From NCBI GenBank assembly GCA_022701365.1, contig JAKUHH010000150.1, positions 930,001 to 994,000 of the forward strand: 64,000 nucleotides of DNA. Direction: 5' to 3'. A program made the position numbers and the translations under genes. The stretch is from Mycocentrospora acerina (lineage: Eukaryota > Ascomycota > Dothideomycetes > Pleosporales). The notes under the pieces are model-generated. The model made no database searches. It was not told the DNA's origin and was given only the letters and a program-made list of their open reading frames with translations. Shown here piece after piece: positions 1 through 11,997 of the stretch. Numbering within the stretch: the stretch's first letter is position 1; every line of letters starts with the position of its first letter.

Positions 1-1637
1 GTGTAAAAGTACCTCGAGACTGCTCTGTGACTGCGCAACAACTTCTGCCGGACTGAATCCAAGGTAGTCTTTCAGTGCTGTGGCATTGTCATGTTGGCCG
101 TCAAACTTGGCCTCTTGGGTGATTAGCGCCGCAAATGTTTTTCGGACAAAAGTATGATATTGCATGCTGGTTTGAAATCAGTTCATGCCTCTAAATTATA
201 GTTCTAATGTCACCTACTGCATCATGAGATGAAATGGAAGCACCACCACCGTTGGCGAAAGCGAGACTGGAAGGTTTTGTCGCCACTGCTTCCACCGCTG
301 TTGAAACTCTGCGGCCTTTTCCATTGGCATTGTCTCCTCTGAGCCTCGTTCTCGTACTTGTACCGCCTGCTTAGCCAAGTCATTTGTGATGGAGTGAAAT
401 TTGGAAAGCGCTACAAAAGTTGGGCCTAGCAACAAGGGTACCAACAATTGGGTTCGTGGGTATTGTAACCAGATCTCACCCAAGAACTTTGGAGCTGTTT
501 GGTAATCGGGAAGTCTGGCCTTTGGGGGTGATGATATAAGCGGCTCCGTCAAGTAAAAAAAAGCAGTTACACTGGAACGACTCGTTAGCAACCGGCTGAA
601 TGAAGTTTCACAAAAATGTTGGCTGCATACGCTTGGAGATTAAACAACGCCCACGCCGTAACAGTTTGTGCAACGCGTGTTCTTGAGTCCAAGGAGGGAT
701 CCAACTCGGAGAAAATGTGTAACTTCTCCGCCATAAGGAGCGCCTGAGTCCTAAATCGATTTCCAATCTTATCCATGGCATTTTGCGAGTATGTCATAAA
801 CATAATTGTGGCGGCTTGTACAGTAGTGAGCCTGTCTCTGCCGATTTCCAACTCCCAAAGGCGTTTAGCTTCAGCTTGGAATAGGTAGCCCCATGTCTGG
901 GGGTTCCAAAACTCTGCTCGGTTACTCATAGTAGTAAGCCCATGCTAGATGGACCACATTAGTGATAGTGATTGGTGGAAACAGGGTAGGGAGAGTAGTA
1001 CACACGCAGTTGCAAGGATTGCATTGACCAGTAGAGATGAGCAAAAATCTTCATTTCCTGAAATTAAATCGTCTAAAAAGATATCCTTTTGAAAGAATGC
1101 GAAGAAGGGATACTCAAACTGGAAGTATAGCTCCAGGAGCTTTCTCAAAAAGCCGTCGTCCTCGGAGATGGACGTCCATCTCGATGGCCGCAATGTTGGT
1201 GACTGAAGGCGGGCGTCGACAATCCGTGCTGCATGGTATGGAACATCATAAAGATTGGACTGGCTTGCATGGCGATTCAACGATGGCCGAGGAACATTTG
1301 ATGCGTCCTCAAACAATGATTGATAAAGGCGTGAATGGAGATAGACGTTAGGTGCTCGTTGGAACAATGGGGTAACATCTACCGTGTATGGCAACGTAAA
1401 TCGATAGCGAGTATCTGGCTGAAGTGCTAGTTGGGCGAGCAGATTACCATCTTGCACTTGCTTAACCACATCTTGGATTTCGGCTCCTTGTCGAATCCGG
1501 CGCACAATCTCGTTAACTGCGGCAGGGGAACAAGTACGCAGAAGATGGTAGAGCTCTTCAAATGTAGTCAAATCACCTACTGACTCGAGTCGGCGTCTCT
1601 TCGACACGGATCCCGAATGTGATGTACCCTGATACAT
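1..1637 (-). CDS. Fungal-specific transcription factor domain protein lacking a zinc cluster (3' end outside window)
   Basis: Read on the minus strand with ATG at 1637-1635. Exons are 1002-1637, 631-944, 218-571 and <1-166, separated by introns of 57, 59 and 51 nt that restore frame each time. The residues after the start (LLRTCSPAAVNEIVRRIRQG, then NLLAQL) are the linker that normally follows a Zn2Cys6 cluster. The later blocks SNRAEFWNPQTWGYLFQAEA and FNLQAVTAFFYL belong to the fungal-specific transcription factor domain. No CxxC...C pattern is found in any minus frame between the start and the next gene at 2013, so the expected N-terminal DNA-binding domain is absent. About 490 residues lie in the window and the gene runs off the left edge. 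It could be a truncated paralogue acting through partners, or a decaying copy. Confidence 0.8.
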
Positions 1638-2012
1638 GACAGCATAACAGAAGCCTGGGATATGGCAGTTTGCTTTGGACGTGAAGAGGAAGCTTGCGTG
1701 GTGAATTTTGCCAGTTTTGTTGAAAGGTACGATAAGACCTGTCTGCAAAGGTCTTCGGAGCGGATGAAATACGTGCCGCCGTGGGGATTACACATGACAA
1801 AAGTATTAGGAGCAAAGTGTGTGTGGGCTTGTAGCATAGGCTTTAGCTTCGGGTCCTTGACTTCCCTACCCCCACAACAACTCTTAATTTCGCAATACAA
1901 GGGGGGAATTTCGACTTCCCACGAGCGTGCTTAGGCGTTGCTGTGTTTTGGTGCTATTTGAACCTTCAACCAATCACGTGTCTGGTTTTATTTGATGAAG
2001 AAATGTACGACC

Positions 2013-4464
2013 CTACCAATCCCACATATCCTCAGCAACTGAAAACGCACTACCATAAACTGGAGGCATAGGTAGTGTAGACTGAGACAGCATATTGTCT
2101 ATAAAATCGAAGTCGTCAGACCCTCCAAACTCTGGATGTAGCTGCGGATACGTGGCGCTTGAAGCCACTTCCCATCTGCCCGGCACCAGCAGGTAGCCCC
2201 CAAATGCATCAGCAGCTTCCTGTTCGAAGACTTCCGAAAACTTTCCCTGGTTCTGTGCACGACGGAGTGTATTTAGTACAGCCTTCAACCCACGGTCCGC
2301 GACGGGGTCCTTCTGTCGCATCCATCGGAGCCATGCAATTAGCTTCTTAACGGCCAAAATTAGGCTCGCGTCATCATTGGTCGAATTTGACGACTGGTAG
2401 GACGTTGCTAATAGAAGAACGGCCATGGCTCTCATTATATACAATGAGAGGCACCACCAGGGCCCATTCTGAAATATGCTCTCACTCGGCTCATCGGGCA
2501 GTAGTTTTGTGACACCTTGAGCAGCTTGAATGCAGTCTGCAGCAAGTCTGAAAACTTCAAAAGATGGTGAGTCAATGTGGTCTTTATTGCGTTTTCCCAG
2601 ACAAGGACGTGTGACCAGTGCCATGGTATCTGCCCAAGCGAACTGTAGTATCAATCGCTCCCGGTCTGTTGATACTGCGGGGAGCAGTTTTTCAAGTTCA
2701 GATTTCATCTTCACAACTTGGTCTTGTACGCTTGCCCAAGGTAGAGTCGCTGCTTTGACCGAGTAAAGAGAAGAGATCGCCCACTGCGCGATGATTGAAA
2801 TTCTGAAATTGAGATGCACCAACGCGACAGAGTGCCTATTCCGACTCTCTTCCGGATACCCAGGGAATGGTGTATTGAACTCTCGGTGTGAGATAGCGGA
2901 AGGACGACCAGTTATGGAACAGAGAAGCGACTGTAACGACAGCAGACTCCACCAGATCCGCGATAGACCCTCGGCCCTGGCAGGTCGTGATAAGTCGGTC
3001 TTGTTCTTGTAATGTATGCCTAATGTAATGCTTAGACGAACCGCAAGACATATTGTACCCCAAGCCCTTTTTCGACAATGTTAGTTTTCTGTTCTGGGCG
3101 CAGACCGCAAACTATGGTTACTTACCTCTCTATATGGCCGGCTGAAAGTTGGTAAAGCGAAAGCAGCCCAAAAGCCTGTAGAAATTAGCACATCCAAAAT
3201 CCATGGGCATTCACTTCCTAACCTGAATCAATGGTAGATTGGGAGACGAGGTGAGGAGATCAGCCATTTTGGGCTTAAGGAGTTGTACAGCCCGAGACAT
3301 GTACCATGCCTCTTCACGTCGTTGATCCTCACCTGGGTGTCTCGGAACATTAATTAGGAAACGGTGTCTAGCTCCAATTGCGAACACCAGGTTCAATATT
3401 GCTAGCCATTCTGCGGGCACCGCTAATGACTCCACATAGTGAATACGGACCTGCTCCTCGAAGTCTTGAGATGTGATTGGCAGCCACTCATGTATTTGCC
3501 TTAGATAGTGCTGTACAAGCCCTATAGCGACATTAAATGGTGGGAGGTGATGAGTATCGACCTGGTCATCAATCTCCACACTGTGATCGTACAAATAAAA
3601 ACTCGAATCCGGGCAAAACCCAGAAGTTGACCCGTCAGCGGCCTCTATTGACGCATGCAATGCACTGTAAGTTTCCTCGCCGAGTAAAGCAAGATTGTTG
3701 TGAGTATCCGTAGACCATTGAACTGTTACACTATCCTGTTTAGATGACTCATCCAACCCTTGGCGTAGGAGTAAGGGGTTTGTAGTAGCGGTACTGTCGG
3801 TTTGCATATGAGAAGATTCGTCGAAAGTTTTCTTTACACTCTCGCTAGAGACTGGTTGCTGGTAAACCGCACCTTGAGACGTTGTTGGTAGTATACGAGG
3901 GTAGTCTTCATCCATCTGAACTCTGTTAGGAACGGCCGCTAGCTATCACCGAGAGAAGCCCACCATGTCAAGCACATCCTCGATTTTCTTTCTCTGGTCA
4001 GCATTTACGCTCTGCCTAAGATCTTTCACGAGCGCGACAAGAATTTGCTTTTGCGCCGATAGGTCTTTCACTCGGTCTCTTCGGCCCTGTTCGTAAACAC
4101 AACCAAGGTCGCTCGGCGACGTTGCACACTCCTGACATTGAGGGAGTTCACCCGAACATTTGGTTTCTGGACCAACTGTCAGTTGCACAGTACTCGAATT
4201 GCGACGGTAGTGTCGATTGCAGGTTGCAAACAGTCTCACTTCGAACGCGACATGATGTACACTGCAGGATATGAGCACCTCCTATATTGCGGTCCTAATC
4301 TTAAGGCTTACCGCTTTCGTTGCTCGCGTGCGTTTCACAACCTGAGGTGGAGGTTGAAGTGGTTCCTGCCTTGGGAGTAGCACACGCCCGCCATGGAAGT
4401 CTGCTGTACTGAGACCTGGGATGTGACTACTCATTGTGTACGCATTGTGTTCGAATGGTTTCAT
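2013..4464 (-). CDS. Zn2Cys6 fungal transcription factor
   Basis: Six exons: 4312-4464, 4240-4261, 3964-4166, 3223-3915, 3126-3175 and 2013-3066, giving about 724 aa. The zinc cluster is built across three exons. The 22-nt second exon gives CTSCRVRK and the third TKCSGELPQCQEC...C, a canonical Cx2Cx6Cx6Cx2Cx8C starting near residue 52. The fungal transcription factor domain follows, with blocks FGLLSLYQLSAGHIERAWGT, AVRLSITLGIHYKNK and RIWWSLLSLQSLLCSITGRP. ATG at 4464 is the first in frame; ATG at 4434 is an alternative. The 48-nt intron 3916-3963 was preferred over a 27-nt alternative that also keeps frame. The product should be a nuclear DNA-binding regulator; its targets are unknown. It lies just upstream of, and in tandem with, the cluster-less regulator. 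Confidence 0.88.
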
Positions 4465-7400
4465 GTGTAGGGTTGCGAAGTGGTGTTCTGACAACAAGCA
4501 AGCGATGATTGCGCTATGACTTCACGAGTGTGATTGGCTCGGGATTGTTGGCCGAAGAAGTTGAAATTGGTCGTGGAGGCGAACAAATTCAGATCATGGC
4601 CCCGCAAAGCAGGTGTGCGGCTTTGCCTATGCATCACATTAACGACAGTCAACTTAGATTGGGCATAGTCAAAACACCAACTGTCGTGAACTGATTTAAA
4701 CAGCAGATATGAAGTACAATACGATTACTGATGCCATGACTATGGTGAGGTGGCCACTAGACAGGTTTACCCATCTAGACTGCTGACAAACAGCAAAGAA
4801 GAAGTAGGTAGTTGCAGCTGAAGAAGACAAGTGGTAGGCAAGATCCGTAGTACTGAAGTGCCATTTTTCCTGTGGGTACATATCGTAGACCCTCGTCTCA
4901 GAGCTCATCTCAGTGCAGCTGAGATATGCCAACACTGTGATCGGGCCACACACGGCTCTGTGACCAAGAATCCTACAGTAAACATCTGCCTTGATGTGCA
5001 AAGAGAATGCCGTACAACACGCATGCGATTTAGCATATAATTATTCGAGAATCTCCCTCATTCACACCAGTCAGATGGAGAGATTGTCTGAATCGATGCG
5101 ATGTATTATATAAGCAAGTCGTCATCGCGTCTTCTCAATCAAATCAGTCGCTATAGAATGTTCTGTCTTTATCAGCGTCATCCTTAAAAGCCACATTGGG
5201 GTCAATTCCATCATTAGCTTCTATGCCCATCTCTCTCAGAAAATTGCCCCTTTTGATGCGTCGTGCCGAGCGATATGCAGCGCTAAAGATTGAGGTGCAC
5301 GGTCATACTCAATCGGAGTACAATGTCGAAATTATGTATTACTTTACACGAGAACTGGAGCCAGTTTTGGCAACTACAGCCATATATTTGAAACACTTCC
5401 CAAGTACCTTAGCGTTCAAGGAGCCCAACAATCCCATGAAGATCATCGATAAGCCCTCTGGCATCTCTAAGCGCTTTGGCAACCAAAGATAAGGTTCTAG
5501 GCTGTCAAAAGATCACCCTAAATTGGGCGCTAGTAATGGTTGTGTCGAAAAAAGAGAAAATTCTACTGTTTCTCGATTAGTGCTTGGAAGAAGATCGTTA
5601 GATTATAGTAGCCTAAAAGAATTGTCCGATAGAGCAATCACACCAATTTATGAGCACATCCAGTAGTTTATCATTGTGGCCAAAAGGGCTGGGCAAGGCC
5701 CAAAGCCGTAGGTTGGCTTGACGACAACGTTGGTTAGACATTAAACTTGAGAATTTTGACGGCACAAAAGGTATGAGTTTCCACAAGGCATAATTCACAA
5801 TAGAGAACGATGCGATATGAACAGGTTGAAGTATACATCCTCCTTACTGTCTGCCAGTGAGTCTAAGTGGCAACTACCTTATGCAGTCATTGAAAGGCGG
5901 CTAGCCATACTGGGTCATTTGTACTGGATACGGATAATAAGTAATTAATAAACGAGGTCGCTTGATTTTACCACACGATGTCCTTGCAACCTACTATGGT
6001 GACCCCTTGAAATTTTCCCAATTCGCCACTTCAGTCCACTTTTAGTAGAACTTCCCCTATTGGACAGATACCCTGAAAATAATCATATGTTCTTTCTATA
6101 CTTCCCACGCGGAGTGGATATTTGGGAATACTTCTAGGCGTCATCATAGTACAAGCCACTAATTATTTGGTCGCCGACTACAGACATCGCGGCTTAAGTG
6201 AAAGTTCGAAATCATACCTCTTGTTCTTCAATCTTTGCTTCCACTTCATCCAATGTGGAGCATTAGCGGACCAACTAGCGCAGACGGGCTGAGAGTTTGC
6301 TCTAGTCTAAGCTTGGTCTGTACCTGAGCAATTAGCTCATTGTTGTAGACATCAAATTATTGAAGAAAACAACGTTAGTTTTGAAACTTTAGTGATGGAA
6401 ACTGACTCAAGTGTCACGTTACTTCCGGAGATATATGGATTTTAGCCAGACAAACCATATTCTCCTTTTTTGCTTTTGTAAGAGCGTAAGAGAGCATTAT
6501 GTAACGAACTTTTTTACTGTATCCTTTGTAATCTTTTTTTCTTACTGAGTTCCGGGAACGCTAAAAATGGATGGTTGTTCCCAAAAGCAGTCCCACCAAA
6601 ATATCTCCAATGATAGGGTATGTATGCTCAACAGCATGTGACACAATTAGAGTCATCATGTCCGCCGTGACTCTCTGTATCTGGGGCTTTAGATTGAAAT
6701 GACAGAGGGAAAGATCAAGATACTCCAATCGTTGCTTGGATGATATACAAAGATGTCGAGTTGTATGGTACCCAGGTTCAGTGTGGCATTGCCTAAATTC
6801 GACCCCGATAACCTATTAGAAAGAATTAACGCTACTATATTTTATCATATGGACCACCGTATCGTAGGTACGTTGATCCTACAACATATGTTTCTGTAGA
6901 AACCGGTGTAACGGGAATCAGTTAGAGAATCTACTTATGGCAGAACGGAGAGTATCGCTGGCGACAGAGTGGCCAATAGTTTCCCTATTCAACTTGTTTA
7001 TTATACGCTGTACCAGTAAACACTGGGTTAACTCTCAGAGCTGGAACCAACGCTTGTGGTTGATTTCAGTCGGGGCTTGTATCTGTAGTACCATATCGCA
7101 ATATTGTTTGTTTTCATTATTAGACTCGTTAAAAGTGAATAACCAAGGAGATATTTATAGAGAATTCATGGACTAAGAAGTTTACAGATGTATTCAAAAA
7201 TCAACTGTTTTTCCCAGTCCTTTAGGACCTGAAAGTAAAACAGAACATTATTATGACTGGTCAATGCCTAAAATCCAACGTGTATGGCTCATCCGATTTC
7301 AATTTAAACGTTTTCTATGAGATTGAAATTTCTACTGAGTGTGTGCAGAGTTTGAGCAATCTAAGGTTAATGTTGGCGTAGTCGAAAGGTCGATCTCCAG

Positions 7401-7571
7401 CATCTTCAGAATCTACAAATATAATTAAATAGTAAATTTATGAACCCCACACAAATATTAGATCTGGTGGTTTATAAAACTTGACTAAGATAGTCAAATA
7501 AGCTATTTGAACGCGCAGAGTAACCATTAGATTTGCCAACAAGATATTTCCTCATCATGCAGCACCCACAT
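4465..7571. other. Gene-poor 3.1 kb interval
   Basis: No gene could be supported on either strand. Open frames are short (about 100 codons at most), mostly lack an ATG, and resemble no family I know. A TATA-like tattatataag lies near 5103. The first few hundred bases must hold the promoter of the regulator ending at 4464, and the right end the 3' flank of the lyase gene. Confidence 0.6.
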
Positions 7572-10059
7572 TCACTTTACCTCTAACCTCAATGCGTCAT
7601 ATTGTACATAAACCGAGGAGGGCAATAGTGCACTCTCATAGTTTGTTGCGTTGTACGGCAAGCTTAAAACGAATTTGTTTTCGCCTTCTTTCAGGTTCTT
7701 TGTATCGAATTGAAACTTGTTTCTGACGTTGTAACAGACTGATATCATATCAATAAACAGGCCAAGAAGGCACGACGTGGAAGACTTACTGACGGCTGAC
7801 CGTACAGCGCATGAACTGCTCTGATGATAGCTGTGAAATAGTCAGTATTGTGTTGATCGAAAAAAGTATGACCACTAACGGGAGGATCCATGGTTGTAAG
7901 TCCTTTCCGTTAATATTTGCTGTCCAAGGCAGGTTGGAGAATGGTTCGCTCGCATTGTATATATCTGTGTTTCCAGCTGCGCTCTTAAACCCGGCAAGCT
8001 GGACTGTGAAAGTTGCTGTCTTCTTGTTACGTAGTTGTTGCGCCGTTGCGTCAAAGAGGATGGTCCAATTGTTGACATTCTCGGTTACCGGTTCAGGGCG
8101 TTCGTAGTTCGCTTTTCCACCGAAAACGCTCCAATGAACATAGTTCAAGGCTGTAGCGGGATCATCACGCCCGACCTTAAACTCCACACCTTTCGGAAAG
8201 TCATCTACAAAGTCGTGCGCAGCCCAGTAGAGTCTGTACTGTTCTGTGAGCAGTGGGTGATCAGGTGACGGTGCGTAGCCATGACGGTACTCCCCCGAGC
8301 TTTTATCGGGTATCCCGATGCGGAAGATCTCATTTCCAGCGGTTTCTTGATTCCAATTCACGCTGATGGAAGTAGTTTCTCCCGCTGAGACGACAATCTC
8401 ATCCTGTGTGTAGTCGCCAAATATCCCATCGGCGTAAACGGTTAGACGGTATTTGCCCGCTTTCACTCTTTCAATGTTTACTTCGCCGTTTTGTTTAACA
8501 TCTGCCCAATACTGATATGCCTTTGTGTCGCGAACATTATCCTGGAAATCGACTCCATTCTGTGCAAGGATAGCGATAACGTTCTTGGCTCCTTTGGGAT
8601 AGTTGAGTTTGGCTTTGAAAATTCCACGTCCAGAAGAAGGAACCAGGTTTGGAACGTGCTTTGAGATTGAATCATAAAAGTCTGCGTTCCACTTTGGATT
8701 TAGGCCGTATTGTTCAGCATCCTGACGGAGCTCGTCTAGAGTTCCGTTCGAATTCAGATGTAGATATTGGGGACCGAAAGTGCGGTCAAACCCGTCTGTG
8801 ATGTTTGGCACCTGTAGACCGTGGTGGTTGCTACTATAAACCAGTTAGCGTCAGCTTCTAGTACTGCCGTAGCGAAATGGCCGAATCATCGTGGAATAGT
8901 GAGAAAAAAGAGGACAACAGGTGACAGCATAGCGAGTTCCCGTGGTCCGAACCCTAGAACTACCAAAACTGACTGTGATATAACGTAGAATCTCGTAAAC
9001 AAGCTATACTTCGAAATAATGCCCAAACTTTGTCAAGTTGTCTCCAGAAGATGAACCCTCTTTCTAGTCGGTGGAACCCCCAGATTCAAGAATCCAATTG
9101 GCTGACTCGAGGTATATCTTAAACGCAAACGTGGTATCGAAAGAAATATCTACAATAGGGAGAGAAATTGGAAATCATGTAACTTACACTAGATAATTGT
9201 AGGTTATTCCGTCCACCACAAGGTCGGAATGCACTGGACCATTGAAGTAGGTGTCTACAGTATTGTGGACCATCCAAGCCCCGAATGATCTTCCGTTAGT
9301 ACTCCCCGATCCATCGGCATACATTCCGTGCGCCTTGTGGTCACGCCATGTGTCTTGAAATGTGTACTTTGTGAAGTAATCTCCAACACCTGTCACATAG
9401 GGGTCGTTACGGTTTGCAAGCCACCAGGTTGCGTCCTGGACAGTCACTTGACCTTTTGTATCCGGTCTAGGCGCAGCAAACTTCTCGTTGGTCACGAAAT
9501 GAGTGAACAACGGTGGGTCATGATTAGGCCTGAACAGGGTCCTCAATTCTTGGAGATTTCGCCAAAATGGGGTAGCCTCATCCGCGTATTTGACGCGAGT
9601 GAAGGTGTGCAATCCAGTCTCTCCTTCTCTTAAAAACCAGTATTGTTCCAACCGGAGACCTGATTGAGCATACGTCTCGCCCATACTGATGCCTCCGTAC
9701 TTTGTACCGGTCGAGTCCACTCCTTGATAAAGCTGGTAAGTTACATTGCTGCCTCGTCCTGGGGTCCAGAATCCAGCAGGTGTACAATAACAGTCTAGGT
9801 ATGGCCCAATTCCGGTATTGCCATCCTCAGTACCTAGTAGGTTTTGTCCATCCTAGGATTGAACGAACATTAGTGTGGGAACAGTGTTCTGTAAACATTT
9901 TCTTACCAAAGTGAGGACGTTAACACTACCCCGGGATTTGCTGACTGATGCAACAAGCCTATCGTTGGCGAGAGTAAGGCTGCTATTGTTCTGCGTCGCA
10001 TTAAATAAAGCAAGAGTTGAAGGAAGAAGCGCTGCAATAACAGCAAATTGGTGTCGCAT
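7572..10059 (-). CDS. Rhamnogalacturonan lyase, polysaccharide lyase family 4 (secreted)
   Basis: Five exons: 9907-10059, 9188-9852, 7880-8833, 7790-7830 and 7572-7738, giving 659 aa, the usual PL4 length. Residues 1-18 form a signal peptide (RHQFAVIAALLPSTLALF). The catalytic module carries TFQDTWRDHKAHGMYADG and GPVHSDLVVD. The latter holds the conserved His that, with a Lys, is reported as catalytic in the Aspergillus enzyme (family knowledge). The fibronectin-like region begins about NHHGLQVPNITDGFDRTFGP, and the C-terminal jelly roll ends VYVQYDALRLEVK. The enzyme cleaves the rhamnose-galacturonate backbone of pectin RG-I by beta-elimination outside the cell. One intron (8834-9187) is 354 nt against 49-53 nt for the others. 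It is divergent from an MFS transporter. Confidence 0.93.
8834..9187 (-). other. Unusually long intron in the PL4 lyase gene
   Basis: Donor GTAAGT follows exon GT at 9188. The acceptor TTTATAG precedes 8833, with a GCTAAC branch site upstream. Joining restores the conserved SNHHGLQ block. At 354 nt it is about seven times longer than the other introns of this gene, and I see no coding frame inside. Confidence 0.8.
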
Positions 10060-10509
10060 CTTGTAGAGTCGGGAGCGGCAACAAGCAACACTGGGTTGAA
10101 TTTCGAGCTCATCCGAACTTTTATACTATGACTACGGGAAAATTAATCCAAGGCCATGAGCATCCCAGTCAAAAATCTGGGGAAATGAGGGGAATCAGGG
10201 GCTTCGGTCTGAAAGCGACCGAGGCGCCGAGGCGCCGTTCTGTCCCTGCGTCAATTTTCTTCATGTCAATTTACTTCGGGACAACTCCTTGGTGTTGCTT
10301 TCGCAAGGATAATGTTGTGTTGGTTGCGGGCCTTCTCACCTGAGTTGTATGCCACGTGAACGCGAATATCAGACATGTGACGCATCACGTCATGCGCATG
10401 TGTCTAGCGCTATCGCTTTCTACTAGACCTTACATAATCAACCCTTATCCCTCTACGTGTCTGCACCTAGATTGTATATACAGCTACCGAAGGACTCGTC
10501 CGCGCAGGC
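10060..10509. promoter_or_regulatory. Shared divergent promoter of PL4 lyase and MFS transporter
   Basis: The 450 bp between the two ATG codons carries several symmetric sites. CGG-N11-CCG lies at 10205-10221, within the inverted repeat CGGTC/GACCG. A perfect tandem 8-mer GAGGCGCC occurs at 10221-10228 and 10229-10236. A CACGTG box is at 10353-10358 and TGACG-N5-CGTCA at 10378-10392. CTGGGG near 10181 matches the SYGGRG consensus of the carbon repressor CreA. CGG-N11-CCG is the spacing used by Gal4-type Zn2Cys6 dimers; binding here is inference. Confidence 0.55.
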
Positions 10510-11997
10510 ATGAGTGCACTACCAAGAGATGGAAGAGAGCACGAAACCGAAGCATTGCTACCCCGTGCGGATCCAGTCGTGGGCAACATTGTTGCGTTCG
10601 AACCAAACGATCCCGAAGATCCTCGAAATTGGCCAACTCTACGCAAATGGGCTATGATAACAGCTATCATACCTATTGATCTCAGTGTCAGCTGGGGCGC
10701 GTCTGGCTTCTCGCCTGTGGCTAGCGACTTCGCGAGCGATATGCACGTATCGCCCCACGTTGCGATTTTAGGACTCAGCATGTATATTCTTGGTCTTGCG
10801 TTTGGCCCTATGAGCTTAGCACCTTTATCTGAGTATTATGGACGACGTCCTGTCTACGTTTGTTCTTACGGAATTTTCCTTTGCGCCTTGCTTGGGACCT
10901 CCTATGTGGAAAGTCTTGGGTTGTTCCTGGTGCTTCGCTTCTGCTCTGGCTATTTTTCATCAACAACAATATCAAATTTTGGTGGCACTATCGCCGATCT
11001 TTTCCATCACCACGAAACTGGGCCTGCAATGTCTGTTTTCATCTGGGCTGCTACAGGTGGCTCACCAACCGGCTTCGTCCTATTCTCTTTTATTTCGCAA
11101 GGGAGGACATGGCATTCTGTATTTCGAATCATGTTCTTCATCTGTCTGGTATTCTGGATGATCTTGGTGATCGCCCTCTATACGCTAGGCGAGACAAGAC
11201 ACAGTGTCATCTTGCTACGAAGGGCAGAAAGGCTTCAAAAAGCGGTGGGAGATGACGGCGTTGATGTTCCCAGCAAGTACAAAAAGCATGGCGTGAAGCA
11301 GCTATTTGGAACTGCACTTGCGCGACCATTTCAGTTTCTGTATTCAGAGGCGATTGTTCAGTTTGGTGCCTTGTATAATGGGTTTCTGTACGGCTTGTCC
11401 TTTCTCTTCAATGGGGCCTTCCACACAATCTTCGGCCCTAGCGGGTATGGCTTTAGCACCGTTCAGATTGGAATTTGCTTTCTCGGTATTGTCGTAGGCA
11501 TCTGTGTAGGTCTTGCCACTAATGTTCTTCAAGAGCGATACTTTCAACGACAAGTCGCTCGGGCTGGCAACCGCGACGTCCCGGAAGCACGCGTGTATCA
11601 TGCCAAACTGGCAGCATTGGTCCTGCCCACCTCTTTGCTCGCTTTTGCCTTTACTGCCACATCAAACCTCCACCCTATTTTTCCCATAACGGCCTCAGCC
11701 TTCTGGAGTTGGTCGTTTTATAGTTTGATTACTATGACACTGACGTACACGGAAGATGCGTACAAAACATACTCAGCATCAGCGCTTGCTGGCATTGGAT
11801 TAGCCAGAAATTTGGCTGGGGCAGCCTTTCCACTTGCTGGGAGAAGCCTATTCTTGAGTGTGGGAACAAGACATGCAATTCTAATATTAGCTGCCATCGC
11901 CGTGCTCCTAGCACCCATTCCATTCATACTAGAAAAGAGAGGGGTGGCATTACGTAAACGAAGTCCTTGGGCAATAGCACACGAAGACGAGAATTAG
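10510..11997 (+). CDS. MFS transporter, DHA1-like drug/polyamine antiporter family
   Basis: Single exon of 495 aa, typical of 12-helix DHA1 carriers. The cytosolic N-terminus contains NDPEDPRNWP, the usual element before helix 1 in fungal multidrug and polyamine carriers. Motif A is seen as SLAPLSEYYGRRPVYV after helix 2. The central loop LGETRHSVILLRRAERLQK is a degenerate form of the PETxxPxxLRRKA motif, with the first Pro replaced. The C-terminal half has six hydrophobic helices including FPITASAFWSWSFYSL and GIGLARNLAGAAFPLAG. It should act at the plasma membrane. The substrate cannot be read from sequence: the family suggests proton-coupled export, while the divergent pairing with a pectin lyase hints at a link to sugar catabolism. 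Confidence 0.9.
   Translation: MSALPRDGREHETEALLPRADPVVGNIVAFEPNDPEDPRNWPTLRKWAMITAIIPIDLSVSWGASGFSPVASDFASDMHVSPHVAILGLSMYILGLAFGPMSLAPLSEYYGRRPVYVCSYGIFLCALLGTSYVESLGLFLVLRFCSGYFSSTTISNFGGTIADLFHHHETGPAMSVFIWAATGGSPTGFVLFSFISQGRTWHSVFRIMFFICLVFWMILVIALYTLGETRHSVILLRRAERLQKAVGDDGVDVPSKYKKHGVKQLFGTALARPFQFLYSEAIVQFGALYNGFLYGLSFLFNGAFHTIFGPSGYGFSTVQIGICFLGIVVGICVGLATNVLQERYFQRQVARAGNRDVPEARVYHAKLAALVLPTSLLAFAFTATSNLHPIFPITASAFWSWSFYSLITMTLTYTEDAYKTYSASALAGIGLARNLAGAAFPLAGRSLFLSVGTRHAILILAAIAVLLAPIPFILEKRGVALRKRSPWAIAHEDEN

Noticed and set aside
3923..3949. 27-nt intron alternative in the second regulator
   Set aside because: It keeps frame but is too short for a spliceosomal intron and has the branch site abutting the acceptor; the 48-nt intron 3916-3963 fits better.
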